Notes under the pieces: model-generated | What the model saw: only the letters and a program-made list of their open reading frames with translations | The model's database searches: none | Told to the model about the DNA's origin: nothing | Shown: positions 31,073 to 39,360 of the stretch, in pieces | How positions within the stretch are numbered: the stretch's first letter is position 1 | Layout: each line of letters starts with the position of its first letter | Program-made: the position numbers and the translations under genes | Assembly (NCBI GenBank): GCA_026400395.1 | Contig: JAPLPD010000169.1 | Coordinates: 1 to 43,282, forward strand | DNA length: 43,282 bases | From: Alphaproteobacteria bacterium | GTDB taxonomy: Bacteria; Pseudomonadota; Alphaproteobacteria; Rhizobiales; Xanthobacteraceae | Direction: 5' to 3'

Positions 31073-32011
31073 TTATCGCGGCGACCGTTCCGTCCCGTAC
31101 GCCCCGGGGCGCCAGCCGGGCTCGTACCACTTGGAATCGCGGAGCAGGCCGCCTTCGGTGGCCGCCAGGATCGACGCCAGCGCGCCAGCCAGCATGGAAG
31201 CCGCGATCCAGAGCGACAGCTTGGCCGCGGCCTTGCGGGCGTCATCGGTGGCCTTCTTGGCGTCCGCGACGACATCGCTCACCCGCCGTTCGGCCTCGGG
31301 CTGGCCCAATCCGGTGCGCATGACCACGATCCTCGCGGCGTAAGCGCGGTCGGCGTCGGAGATGTTCCCGCCCTTGCGGGTCACCGGTGCAAGCAGCCGG
31401 GTGAGTTCGGCATTGGCCGAGGTGGCATTCACCTGCGGCGATGCCGCGCCCGCCACCGGCGGGGCGTCGTTGCGCAACAGCCGGTCGACATAGATGTCGC
31501 CGGGGGCCCCGCTGCTACCGGCCGCCGCGGCCGCTGCCGGGATCGACCCCGCCGAAGCGCCGGCAAGAATATGCGTGGTGGCGCCGCCGAGCGCGACCGC
31601 GCCCAGTAGTAACGCGAAAGCCCAGGCCAGAAAGCCGTGCGCGGTGTCGCGGAAATAGACCTCGTCGTGGTGCACGCCGGCCCAGCGAGCCCGCAGGCGA
31701 CCGGCGAGATAGCCACCGATGGTGGAGGCCAACATGGACACCACGATCAGGTAGATGCCGGTGCCGATGGAGAAGGTGGTGCTCGAAACGCCATGCTCGT
31801 TCCAAGGCGACACCACTGAGAAGCCGACACCAATCCCGAACGCCAGAAGCACCATCGATACCGCCGCCGCGGCAACGCCGCCGGCCACCACCGCCGCCCA
31901 TGAAATCGTCGATCCGCCGCCGTCTTCGACCACAACACCTGTGCCCGCTGCCATATCCAAACCCGTAGCCATGTCCGCCTCCGGCAAAATGAATGAATCC
32001 CTGACGCGCAT
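31073..32011 (-). CDS. Multi-span membrane protein of unknown function
   Basis: 312 residues from the ATG at 32009-32011, with AAGAGG 6 bases upstream. Spans are visible at ISWAAVVAGGVAAAAVSMVL, IYLIVVSMLASTIGGYLAG, FLAWAFALLLGAVALGG and near the C-terminus LWIAASMLAGALASILAAT. Between spans three and four lies an extracytoplasmic Ala/Asn-rich loop of about 120 residues. A repeated charged segment, ADAKKATDDARKAAAKL, precedes the last span. I know similar proteins in Bradyrhizobium and Methylobacterium annotated only as hypothetical. Confidence 0.7.
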   Translation of the reverse strand: MRVRDSFILPEADMATGLDMAAGTGVVVEDGGGSTISWAAVVAGGVAAAAVSMVLLAFGIGVGFSVVSPWNEHGVSSTTFSIGTGIYLIVVSMLASTIGGYLAGRLRARWAGVHHDEVYFRDTAHGFLAWAFALLLGAVALGGATTHILAGASAGSIPAAAAAAGSSGAPGDIYVDRLLRNDAPPVAGAASPQVNATSANAELTRLLAPVTRKGGNISDADRAYAARIVVMRTGLGQPEAERRVSDVVADAKKATDDARKAAAKLSLWIAASMLAGALASILAATEGGLLRDSKWYEPGWRPGAYGTERSPR

Positions 32012-32204
32012 GGCAACCTCTTGAGGCGGGCCGCGTTCCGGGAATGTGGCAAAATATTTGGCAAGCGGGGGACCGCCAGGGAGACCGGGCGCGGTCTGCC
32101 GCCGGCTGTGTTGGTTACCGGGCATTCAGCGATTTTCGTCGAAGCGTTTGAGAATCCGGCAATTCGCATCTGCGATGCTCCACGCACGACCACAGGGGCA
32201 GCCC

Positions 32205-32471
32205 ATGAAATCGATTGGCGCGTTATCCGTGCTCGGACTGCTGCTGACGACCGCGGCGGCGCCCGCGGCGAGCGTCATCCATGTGGTCACCCGCGATAGC
32301 AGCAAGACTGTCGTGGCGACCACCGAGATCACCCGCAACGGCGACACCGTCACAGCCAAAACCACGCTCCGGCCGAAGACCGGCGCGGGTTATCAGCCGA
32401 TGGGCAGCAGCGGCGGCTATAAGCCCATGGGCGGCAGCGGCGGCAGCTACAATCCGATGGGCGCGCGCTAG
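32205..32471 (+). CDS. Small secreted protein with C-terminal Tyr-x-Pro-Met-Gly repeats
   Basis: 88 residues from the ATG at 32205 (AGGGGC upstream). A signal peptide, MKSIGALSVLGLLLTTAAAP, precedes a short beta-rich segment, then three repeats: YQPMGSSGG, YKPMGGSGGS and YNPMG at the end. Such short Gly/Pro/Tyr repeats suggest a flexible envelope or matrix-binding tail. It converges with the minus-strand gene at 32468, overlapping by four bases. No family recognised. Confidence 0.6.
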   Translation: MKSIGALSVLGLLLTTAAAPAASVIHVVTRDSSKTVVATTEITRNGDTVTAKTTLRPKTGAGYQPMGSSGGYKPMGGSGGSYNPMGAR

Positions 32472-33289
32472 CGCAGCGCGTTCAGCGCCGCGGCCACCGA
32501 CACGTCGAGGAACTGGCGCACATACTCGCCCTGGTCATGGGCGGCGACGATCTTGTGCGCCGGCGCCAGCGCCGCCAGGAATTTGTAGGTGTGCCAGTGC
32601 GCCATCGCCGGCAGCAGCGGCAGCCCGGGGATCGACGGCTCCGGCCACATCGACGTGTAGAAATATGGCTCGTCGCAGAATTCGTCGCCGGGGCAATAGC
32701 CGATACCCATGCTGCGCCCGCGCGGCAATCCGACCAGGCAATCCATGTCGAAATGATGCGGCCAGCAGCGAACCGGCGGCGCCTTGAGCTTTTTCGCCGC
32801 GAGCCGCTTCTGCACCGAAGCCAGCGCCGCATCGGCGTTTGAATACCACGAGGCCAGCACCGCCAGCGCGTCGCCGAGGTCCTCCAGGCTGTAGCGGGCG
32901 CCGAGCGCCAACACATGATCGGGCAGCGCGTAGGGCAGCGGATCGTCGAGCTTGCCGGCCGGCAAATTGCGCGCCGCGATGTGCGCGCCCAGCCAAGTCC
33001 GCACCTCGGACTCGGTGCGGCCATCCAGCGCCAGCGACTGCGGATGCACGTCGAGGAAAGCCAGCGTCAGATCGGCGATGCGGAGACCAAGCCGCGAACC
33101 GTCCGGCAGCGGATGCGTGGTCAGCCCGCCGAACGTATGGTCCCAGCCAAGACTGGTGTGGTGCTCGCCCGGCCGCCCCGGCAGACAGGCGCGAGCCGCG
33201 CGCGCCAGCCATTGCGCCGCATAGTGCGCCTGCAATCGCGCGGCATGCAGAAAGATGAAATTGGCGCGGGGGACAGACTTCCAGGTCAT
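32468..33289 (-). CDS. Conserved hypothetical protein
   Basis: 273 residues without signal peptide or membrane segment. Notable parts are ARLQAHYAAQWLARAARACL, SLGWDHTFGGLTTHPLPDGS, and the region RCWPHHFDMDCLVGLPRGRS with YCPGDEFCDEPYFYTSMWPE, rich in His, Asp, Cys and aromatic residues that could form a metal or ligand site. I do not recognise a named family and assign no function. It ends seven bases before the start region of the HpaI-type gene's stop in the same direction, so joint transcription is plausible. Confidence 0.6.
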   Translation of the reverse strand: MTWKSVPRANFIFLHAARLQAHYAAQWLARAARACLPGRPGEHHTSLGWDHTFGGLTTHPLPDGSRLGLRIADLTLAFLDVHPQSLALDGRTESEVRTWLGAHIAARNLPAGKLDDPLPYALPDHVLALGARYSLEDLGDALAVLASWYSNADAALASVQKRLAAKKLKAPPVRCWPHHFDMDCLVGLPRGRSMGIGYCPGDEFCDEPYFYTSMWPEPSIPGLPLLPAMAHWHTYKFLAALAPAHKIVAAHDQGEYVRQFLDVSVAAALNALR

Positions 33290-33296
33290 TGCGAGC

Positions 33297-34061
33297 CTAC
33301 GACTTGAACCGTTTCGCCAGAGCGTCGGCGTTCTTCGCCAGCAGGCCGAGATCGGCGCCGACGGCCACGAACGTATAGCCCCACTGGATGAACTTCTTCG
33401 CTTCTTCCTCGTTGGGCGTCAGGATACCCGCGGGCTTGCCGATCTTCTTCAGCCGCTTCACCGCGTCCTCCAGCGCCGCCTGCACCTCGGGATGGCCCCA
33501 GTTGCCGATATGGCCGAACGAGGCTGCCAGATCGTTTGGCCCGATGAACACGCCATCGATGCCATCGACCGAGGCGATGTCCTCGATCTTTGCCAGCGCT
33601 TCGCGGGTTTCGACCTGCACCAGCACGCATATTTCGCTGGACGCGTTCTTCAGATAGTCCTTCACCCGGCCGTAGCGGCTGGCGCGACCCGATCCGGTGA
33701 TGCCGCGCACGCCGCCCGGCGGATAGCGTGTCCACTCGACCGCGCGCTTGGCCTCTTCCGGCGTCTGCACGAACGGCAGCAGCAAGGTCTGCGCGCCGAT
33801 GTCGAGATAGCGCTTGATCAGCACCATGTCATTCCAGGCCGGACGCACGATGCATGACGCTGTGCCGGACTGCGCCGCCTGCAGATGGCCGAGGATGTCG
33901 GTCACGTCGTTCGGCGAATGCTCGGTGTCGAGCAGCAGCCAGTCGTAGCCCGAGTGCGACACCACCTCGATGCCCACGGCGCTGCACAGGCTGCACCACA
34001 GCCCGATTTGCAATTGCCCCTTGGCGATGGCGTGCTTGAAGTTGTTTCGCGGCATATCCAT
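33297..34061 (-). CDS. HpcH/HpaI family class II aldolase
   Basis: 254 residues. GLWCSLCSAVGIEVVSHSGY and LLDTEHSPNDVTDILGHLQA form the N-terminal strands; the metal ligands are the Glu in VQVETREAL and the Asp in FIGPNDLAASFG. These residues hold the divalent ion that binds pyruvate. Family members reversibly cleave 4-hydroxy-2-oxo acids, giving pyruvate and an aldehyde. With the HpaH-type hydratase upstream, a role after homoprotocatechuate ring cleavage is reasonable, but hexuronate-type aldolases (GarL) are also possible. Confidence 0.88.
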   Translation of the reverse strand: MDMPRNNFKHAIAKGQLQIGLWCSLCSAVGIEVVSHSGYDWLLLDTEHSPNDVTDILGHLQAAQSGTASCIVRPAWNDMVLIKRYLDIGAQTLLLPFVQTPEEAKRAVEWTRYPPGGVRGITGSGRASRYGRVKDYLKNASSEICVLVQVETREALAKIEDIASVDGIDGVFIGPNDLAASFGHIGNWGHPEVQAALEDAVKRLKKIGKPAGILTPNEEEAKKFIQWGYTFVAVGADLGLLAKNADALAKRFKS

Positions 34062-34119
34062 TGATCGATGGCCTTTCTACGTCATGGCCGGCCCGATTCC
34101 CGGCGGGCTTTCTTTTCTT

Positions 34120-34461
34120 TCATATCCGCGGCTCTCGCTGTCCGGAAGAGCGAAGCAGAGATAATGCTTCGGCACTCTGCTGCGAATTTTTTTGAATCTC
34201 GATAAGGAGGAATAGCGAGGAAGCAGCCAAAGCCGGAAGTAGAAAGCCAAGGACGCCCCCAAACAGAAGCCCGAAGAACTCAGTATCAGGGATACCTGCC
34301 ACAGAGAACTCCACTCTGCGCGCCCCGATGTACGAATTAGGACTATTCATCATTTGCCCTATGGCTTTGCCTGCCAACGCACCTCCAATCATTCCAGCAA
34401 CAATCCAGCACCACACCAACAGCTCCGATAGACCGATTATGAACCGCCGCAATCCGCTCAT
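34120..34461 (-). CDS. Small membrane protein with atypical base composition
   Basis: 113 residues from the ATG at 34459-34461 (AGAGGA upstream): two or three membrane spans, LSELLVWCWIVAGMIGGALA, FGLLFGGVLGFLLPALAASS and LFLLIEI. The segment holds runs such as T(7) and is visibly richer in A+T than its neighbours, suggesting recent arrival or weak codon adaptation. It separates the HpaI-type and HpaH-type genes, which otherwise would be adjacent. No family recognised. Confidence 0.6.
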   Translation of the reverse strand: MSGLRRFIIGLSELLVWCWIVAGMIGGALAGKAIGQMMNSPNSYIGARRVEFSVAGIPDTEFFGLLFGGVLGFLLPALAASSLFLLIEIQKNSQQSAEALSLLRSSGQREPRI

Positions 34462-34554
34462 GATTAAGTCCTCTCCACGGAGCAGCATTATCCTTGGGCT
34501 AGGGCGACTAATCGTGCGGAGAATACTGAAAGCCGCTTACGCATAGTTCGTGCA

Positions 34555-35337
34555 TCATACGAACTGCACCGAAATCCCGCCGAGGGCGCCGAAGTCGCCG
34601 TGCAGCGTGTCGCCCTTCTTGGCGAACACCACGCGGGTGAACGAGCCGGCCAGCACGATATGGCCGGGCTCCATCGGCGTCCCCAGCGATCCAAGCTTGT
34701 TGGCGAGCCACGCCACCCCCATCGCCGGATGACCGAGAACGCCGGCGGCGACGCCGGTCTCCTCGATCTCTGAATTCACGTACATGATGCCGCCAACCCA
34801 GCGCAGGTCCACGTCCATCGGACGCACCGGGCGGCCGCCCATGACGATACCCGCCGCCGCGCCGTTGTCGGCCACGGTGTCGAAAATCTTGCGCGGGTCC
34901 TGCACGCGGGCGTCGACAATCTCCAGCGCCGGCACCACGTAATCGGTCGCCGCCAGCACGTCGGTCAGCCCGATGCCGGGCCCCATCAGCTTTTTGCCGA
35001 GTACGAAGGCGAGTTCGACCTCGACGCGCGGCCGGCAATAATCCGAGTGCTGCACCTTGGCGCCGTCGGCAATGATGTTGTCGTCGTGCAGATAGCCGAA
35101 GTCCGGCTCGTCGATGTTGGAAGAGCGCTGCATCGCCTTCGAGGTCAGCCCCACCTTGTGGCCGATCAGTTTCCGCCCCGCCGCGACCCGACGCTTGTGG
35201 ACGATCGTCGAGATGCCGTAGGCGTCCTCGATCGTAATGCCGGGATAGGTGGTCGAAAGCTGCACCGCCTGTTTGCGGGTCTTGTGCGCCTCCATCAGGA
35301 TGTCGGCGGCTTTGTTACGGTCGGCGTCTGACAGCAT
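34555..35337 (-). CDS. 2-oxo-hepta-3-ene-1,7-dioate hydratase (HpaH family)
   Basis: 260 residues. GHKVGLTSKAMQRSSNIDEP and RPRVEVELAFVLGKKLMGPG carry the conserved Lys and the E-x-E metal-binding pair; VPALEIVDARVQD supplies a further Glu. This is the fumarylacetoacetate hydrolase-related hydratase group that adds water to 2-keto-4-pentenoate-type dienols. The sequence is closest to HpaH as I know it, although MhpD-type hydratases share these motifs. It lies upstream of an HpaI-type aldolase on the same strand, an arrangement expected for meta-cleavage. Confidence 0.88.
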   Translation of the reverse strand: MLSDADRNKAADILMEAHKTRKQAVQLSTTYPGITIEDAYGISTIVHKRRVAAGRKLIGHKVGLTSKAMQRSSNIDEPDFGYLHDDNIIADGAKVQHSDYCRPRVEVELAFVLGKKLMGPGIGLTDVLAATDYVVPALEIVDARVQDPRKIFDTVADNGAAAGIVMGGRPVRPMDVDLRWVGGIMYVNSEIEETGVAAGVLGHPAMGVAWLANKLGSLGTPMEPGHIVLAGSFTRVVFAKKGDTLHGDFGALGGISVQFV

Positions 35338-35470
35338 TGCTCCCTCCCCTTATTTCGCGGCCGATCCTGCAAGGTGGCGGACTGGAAAGCAATTCCGCCG
35401 AACCCCACTGACGCTCGACCGCAGCGTTTGCTAGCATTGGTCACAAGCAAAAGACTACAGGGAGGATGTC

Positions 35471-36079
35471 ATGACACGCTGGGCGACACTCGCAACCGCT
35501 TTGGTGCTATCCGCTGCCGCCGCCGTTCAATCCAACACCGCCTTCAGCCAGGGCGTCAACGACGGCTGGACCGTGCTGTTCGACGGCAAGAACCTCGATC
35601 AATGGGACAGCGACAACACCGCGACCTTCAAGATCGAGGACGGTTCGGTCATTGCTACCGACAAGAAAGACCCCAAGGCCACCGCGTCCTATCTGATCTC
35701 GAAGAAATCGTACAAGAACTTCATCGTCCGCGCCGAGTTCTGGGTCAGCGATGACGCCAACAGCGGGCTCTTCCTGCGCTGCGATCCGAAGAAGATCGGC
35801 GCCAAGACCTGCTACGAGTACAACATCTTCGACACGCGCCCGGACCAGACCTACGGCACCGCCTCGATCGTCTATATCGCCGAGGTCAATCCGATGCCGA
35901 AGGCAGGTGGCAAGTGGAGCACCATGGAAGCCGGGGCCAATGGCCGCCACCTCACCGTGGTGTTCGATGGCAAGAAGACGGTGGACGTTCGCAACGGCCT
36001 GTTCGAGGAGGGCCACATTGCGCTGCAATTCGGCGCCGGCACGGTGAAATTCCGCAAGATCGAAATCAAGCAGCTGTAG
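35471..36079 (+). CDS. Secreted DUF1080 (3-keto-disaccharide hydrolase-like) protein
   Basis: 202 residues, with GGGAGG 5 bases before the ATG. A signal peptide (about 1-26, TALVLSAAAAVQSNTAFSQ) precedes the concanavalin-like fold: DGWTVLFDGKNLDQWDSDN, FIVRAEFWVSDDANSGLFLR and the closing HIALQFGAGTVKFRKIEIK. This is DUF1080, named for 3-keto-glucoside/keto-disaccharide hydrolysis in some members, while many members have no proven reaction. Acidic residues of the Asn-Ser-Gly-Leu loop are the likely ligand site. It is apparently a lone gene. Confidence 0.87.
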   Translation: MTRWATLATALVLSAAAAVQSNTAFSQGVNDGWTVLFDGKNLDQWDSDNTATFKIEDGSVIATDKKDPKATASYLISKKSYKNFIVRAEFWVSDDANSGLFLRCDPKKIGAKTCYEYNIFDTRPDQTYGTASIVYIAEVNPMPKAGGKWSTMEAGANGRHLTVVFDGKKTVDVRNGLFEEGHIALQFGAGTVKFRKIEIKQL

Positions 36080-36132
36080 CGCTCGACACTCCCGGCTCTC
36101 CGCCACGGAGGGCCGGGCTTTGCCCTCGGCGA

Positions 36133-36447
36133 CTATGCCGAGGGCTTCCAGTTTCTGTTGATCCAAGCGATCCCGCGCGCAAGAGGCGGGCGCATGACCG
36201 GCACGTCCTGCGCGATCACCGCCAGGCCGAGCGGCACCATCCAGAACCCGAGGATCGGCAGAAAGCCAACGACCCCACCTGCCGTCAGCACAACGCCGAT
36301 CGGGATGCGGTAGGGCTTGGCCTCCGGGCTTCGCACCTTTTTCATCACCCGGGCCACTGGGTGCGGCATGCGTTCCTGCAGGCGATCCAGTTCGTCGTTG
36401 AGGTCCGGCCTGGCCTCGCCCCTGCCGCTCGCTTCGTTGTCGGTCAT
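36133..36447 (-). CDS. Small membrane protein, tryptophan-containing tail
   Basis: 104 residues from the ATG at 36445-36447. The N-terminus is charged (DLNDELDRLQERMPHPVARV), followed by PYRIPIGVVLTAGGVVGFLP and GFWMVPLGLAVIAQDVPVMR, two membrane segments, and the tail PPLARGIAWINRNW. I recall proteins of this type across Rhizobiales with no named function. The ORF remains open upstream through a terminator hairpin, so the upstream part is not credible. Downstream is the plus-strand DUF1080 gene, convergent. Confidence 0.65.
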   Translation of the reverse strand: MTDNEASGRGEARPDLNDELDRLQERMPHPVARVMKKVRSPEAKPYRIPIGVVLTAGGVVGFLPILGFWMVPLGLAVIAQDVPVMRPPLARGIAWINRNWKPSA

Positions 36448-37216
36448 GCCGGACCAAGCCCCGGCTGCCCCCTTGGTTCCTGCATAAAAAAAAAGGGCCC
36501 AGCAAAGCCGGGCCCGTTTTGAGTGAACGGAGGAAGACGTGGCGAGCCGGATGACGGCCGCGACGTTCGTTGAGATGAAGCGCGACAATTTGTCTCATGC
36601 CGGGATGGGCGTCAATGCTCTTGGGCATCGGATCATGTTGAAATATCAGGCAGTTTCTGCACCGAGCCTCCTTTGTTCCTGGGACTATAGTCCTCTGCGC
36701 GAGCTTGTCCTCGCTCCTCCGCGCGGGATTAGGCTTGCCCCGCCTCGATCCATGAGGGACGCGACCGGTTGCGTCAGTCGTGGGGATAGGGGGCCGTGGC
36801 CGGAGCGGGCTGCCCAGATGCACACCCCTACCGCGGCGGCCCAAGCTGCGCAGTCCCGGCCCGACGAGCGTTCGCGTCAGCCGGGCTCTTGGCAGAAAGT
36901 GCCGTAACTCCGTGCCAACGGTCAGGCGCTGTCGGGCCCAAAGCGGTCGGTAGAAAACTCAGCCCTCCGGGAGCAACGCAGAGCAAGCCACCGCGTGCGA
37001 GGCGCTGGAGAAACGGCCGACCTGAGGACTTCACATCCGGATCGCCTTCGTGCCGCGAGGCACGCAGGCCCGTGGGTCCCCCCCCCCGCACCCCGGCGTC
37101 CCGCGCCGCCCTCCCTCCGGGTTGGCGTGCCAATTGCACAAAACTCGGGCGCACCGGCGCCGCGAGACGAAGGTCCTGCGTGGAGAGGCATGAACAACAA
37201 TGCTAGAAGGACTCCC
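36448..37216. other. 769-bp stretch without a convincing gene
   Basis: Contains a strong hairpin terminator at 36495-36515 and a 10-base C run at 37078-37087. Several open frames cross it on both strands, but none looks like a protein. The part 36780-37190 is GC rich with imperfect inverted repeats, for example GACGCGACC/GGTTGCGTC near 36759 and CACGCAGGCCC/GGTCCTGCGTG framing 37060-37180. Its texture recalls the dispersed repeated sequences of Bradyrhizobium-type genomes, which cannot be confirmed from one copy. Confidence 0.5.
36486..36515 (-). terminator. Strong terminator hairpin with nine-T tract on the minus strand
   Basis: On the minus strand GGGCCCGGC, loop TTT, GCTGGGCCC, then nine T residues (36494-36486). 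It lies upstream of the minus-strand gene starting at 36447, so it must end a minus transcript coming from the right, where no gene is recognised. On the plus strand the same stem is followed by TTTT and could end the DUF1080 transcript. Confidence 0.8.
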
Positions 37217-38653
37217 ATGACCTTCGACACCATCATCCGCGGCGGCACGGTCGCGACCGCTGCCGATACCTTTCAATGCGACGTCGGCATCAGCGGCGGC
37301 CGGATCGCGGCGCTGGGCGAGAACCTGGGCGACGCCAAAGACATCGTCGATGCGCGGGACAAGCTCGTGCTGCCCGGCGGCATCGACAGCCACGTCCACA
37401 TCGCCCAGCCGTCGGCTCCCGGCATTCTCATGGCGGACGATTTCGCCTCGGGCACCCGCTCGGCCGCGTTCGGCTGCAATACCATGGTGCTGCCGTTCGC
37501 CATGCAGCAGAAGGGCGAAAGCCTCCGCGAGGTCGTGAAGCAGTACCACGCCAAGGCTGAAGGCCAGTGCTACGTCGATGTCTCGTTCCATCTCATCATC
37601 GCCGACGCCACCGACCGCGTGCTCGGACAGGAACTGCCGGCCCTGGTCGACGACGGCTACACCTCGTTCAAAGTTTTCATGACCTACGAGGGCCTCGCGC
37701 TTTCCGACATGGAAATGCTCAACGTCATGACCGTTGCGCGCGAAACCGGCGCGCTGGTGATGGTCCACGCCGAGAACTACGACGCCATCCGCTTTCTCAC
37801 CGACCGCCTTGAACGCGCCGGCCACACCGCGCCGCACTTCCATGCTGCGTCACGCCCGATCCCGGTCGAGCGCGAAGCAACCCATCGCGCCATCTCACTG
37901 TCGGAAATTATCGACGTGCCGATCATGATCGTTCACGTTTCCAATCGCGAGGCGATGGAGGAAATCCGGCGCGCCCAGCAGCGCGGCCTGAAAATCTACG
38001 GCGAGACCTGCCCGCAATATCTGGTGCTGACCGCCAAGGATATGGAAGGTCTCAACATGGAGGGTGCGAAGTATGTCTGCTCGCCGCCGCCGCGCGATCA
38101 CGCCAGCCAGGTCGCCTGCTGGGAGGGCATGCAGCAGGGCGTATTCTCTCTGTTCTCCTCCGATCATTGTCCGTTCCGCTACGACGATCCGCAAGGCAAG
38201 CTGGCGCCGAAGGGTCGCACCTCGTTCCGCTGGGTGCCGAACGGTATTCCCGGCGTTGAAACCCGGCTGCCGATCCTGTTTTCCGAGGGCGTCGGCAAGG
38301 GCCGCATCACCCTGAACGAGTTCGTGGCCCTGTCGGCGACCAACCACGCCAAGACCTACGGGCTCTATCCGAAGAAGGGCACCATCGCCGTCGGCAGCGA
38401 CGCCGACATCGCGATATGGGATCCCGCGCGGCAGGTGACGATCTCGCAAAGCCTCATGCACGGCGGCTCGGATTATACGCCCTACGAAGGCATCGTGGTT
38501 AACGGCTGGCCGGTTTCGACGATGGTGCGCGGCCGGTTCGTGGTGCGCGACGGGGTGCTGGTCGGCAGCGCCGGCGACGGGGCCTATGTTCCGCGCGAGA
38601 AGTCGCCGCTGGCGAAGCCGCGCCATCCGGCGGGAGTTCCCGCCACGGAATAG
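37217..38653 (+). CDS. hydA: Dihydropyrimidinase / D-hydantoinase
   Basis: 478 residues from the ATG at 37217 (AGAAGG upstream); the 74 open codons before it are not protein-like. A full di-metal amidohydrolase site is visible: H59 and H61 in GGIDSHVHI, the carboxylated K152 in SFKVFMTY, H184 in VMVHAEN, H240 in IVHVSNRE and D316 in SSDHCPFR. It opens dihydrouracil, dihydrothymine or hydantoins to N-carbamoyl acids. A matching N-carbamoyl hydrolase could be the enzyme at 9350. Neighbouring transport or dehydrogenase genes of the reductive pyrimidine pathway are absent. Confidence 0.94.
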   Translation: MTFDTIIRGGTVATAADTFQCDVGISGGRIAALGENLGDAKDIVDARDKLVLPGGIDSHVHIAQPSAPGILMADDFASGTRSAAFGCNTMVLPFAMQQKGESLREVVKQYHAKAEGQCYVDVSFHLIIADATDRVLGQELPALVDDGYTSFKVFMTYEGLALSDMEMLNVMTVARETGALVMVHAENYDAIRFLTDRLERAGHTAPHFHAASRPIPVEREATHRAISLSEIIDVPIMIVHVSNREAMEEIRRAQQRGLKIYGETCPQYLVLTAKDMEGLNMEGAKYVCSPPPRDHASQVACWEGMQQGVFSLFSSDHCPFRYDDPQGKLAPKGRTSFRWVPNGIPGVETRLPILFSEGVGKGRITLNEFVALSATNHAKTYGLYPKKGTIAVGSDADIAIWDPARQVTISQSLMHGGSDYTPYEGIVVNGWPVSTMVRGRFVVRDGVLVGSAGDGAYVPREKSPLAKPRHPAGVPATE

Positions 38654-38736
38654 CGCCAACAATTCCGCAATTGCGACAAGCTCAGGTCACTCCGGTGGAG
38701 TGATATGCTGGCCAAGTGTTTGTTGGAGTATGGCCC

Positions 38737-39360
38737 ATGGTTCGCAAGTTCGCGTGTATTGCCCTGCTGCTGGTGTTGCCCGCCACTGGCTTCGCCGCCC
38801 CGGCTTGCGATGGCGACGACGACTGCGCCCCGCCGGCAACATCGAAGCCGCTCGACATCAAGCAGTTCATGCGCGAGCAGGCCGCGAGCACACGAGGGGC
38901 CACACCCCGTGCGGCCAAGCCGCGACCGACCTCTTCAGTGGCAACGGCCAAACCACCGGTCCGCCGCACCGTTGCGGTTCGCCCCGAACCCGTCCGGCCG
39001 CAGGCCGAAACGACAGCCTTCGCCCCGCAGGACAAACGCCCGGTCTCGCCCTTCCCCGCCCTCACCCCACGGCCCGAGACCACCGGCGCCTCGCCATTCG
39101 AACAAAATGTGCAAATGGTCACCGAAGGCGAATTGAGTGACATGGACCGCAGGGCGGACCAGGGCGCGTTGCCAGCCGCCGTTTCGTGCTACGCGGTTGC
39201 GAGTTCGAACTCCGACTCCGCAACCGCTGATCCGGTCAATGAGAGCCTGCTGATCCGCCCCGCCGAACCGCAGCCCTCGCTGCTGAAGCGCGCGTGGTCC
39301 GGTGTCGCCGGTACATTCGTCGCGCTATCAACGGCGGTGCACAAGCTCACCGGCCTCTAG
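38737..39360 (+). CDS. Secreted Pro/Arg/Ala-rich hypothetical protein
   Basis: 207 residues from the ATG at 38737 (GGAG 8 bases upstream), with signal peptide MVRKFACIALLLVLPATGFA. Two cysteines follow the cleavage site (APACDGDDDCAPP). The central region is disordered and rich in Pro, Arg and Thr (KPRPTSSVATAKPPVRRTVA), and the C-terminus has a hydrophobic stretch, LKRAWSGVAGTFVALSTAVH. It resembles unnamed periplasmic proteins of Bradyrhizobium. It overlaps a convergent lipoprotein gene by four bases. Confidence 0.65.
   Translation: MVRKFACIALLLVLPATGFAAPACDGDDDCAPPATSKPLDIKQFMREQAASTRGATPRAAKPRPTSSVATAKPPVRRTVAVRPEPVRPQAETTAFAPQDKRPVSPFPALTPRPETTGASPFEQNVQMVTEGELSDMDRRADQGALPAAVSCYAVASSNSDSATADPVNESLLIRPAEPQPSLLKRAWSGVAGTFVALSTAVHKLTGL

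Noticed and set aside
34085-34120. Plus-strand hairpin followed by a pyrimidine-rich tract
   Set aside because: No plus-strand gene precedes it and the stem is only five bases.
36539-36907. Plus-strand ORF starting at GTG with GGAGGAA upstream
   Set aside because: The binding-site match is good, but the translation has no domain or membrane feature and lies in the suspected repeat region. Kept only as part of the intergenic finding.
36995-37216. N-terminal extension of dihydropyrimidinase by 74 codons
   Set aside because: Family proteins begin at MTFDTIIRGG; the extension is Pro/Arg-rich, crosses a 10-C run, and a ribosome binding site precedes 37217.
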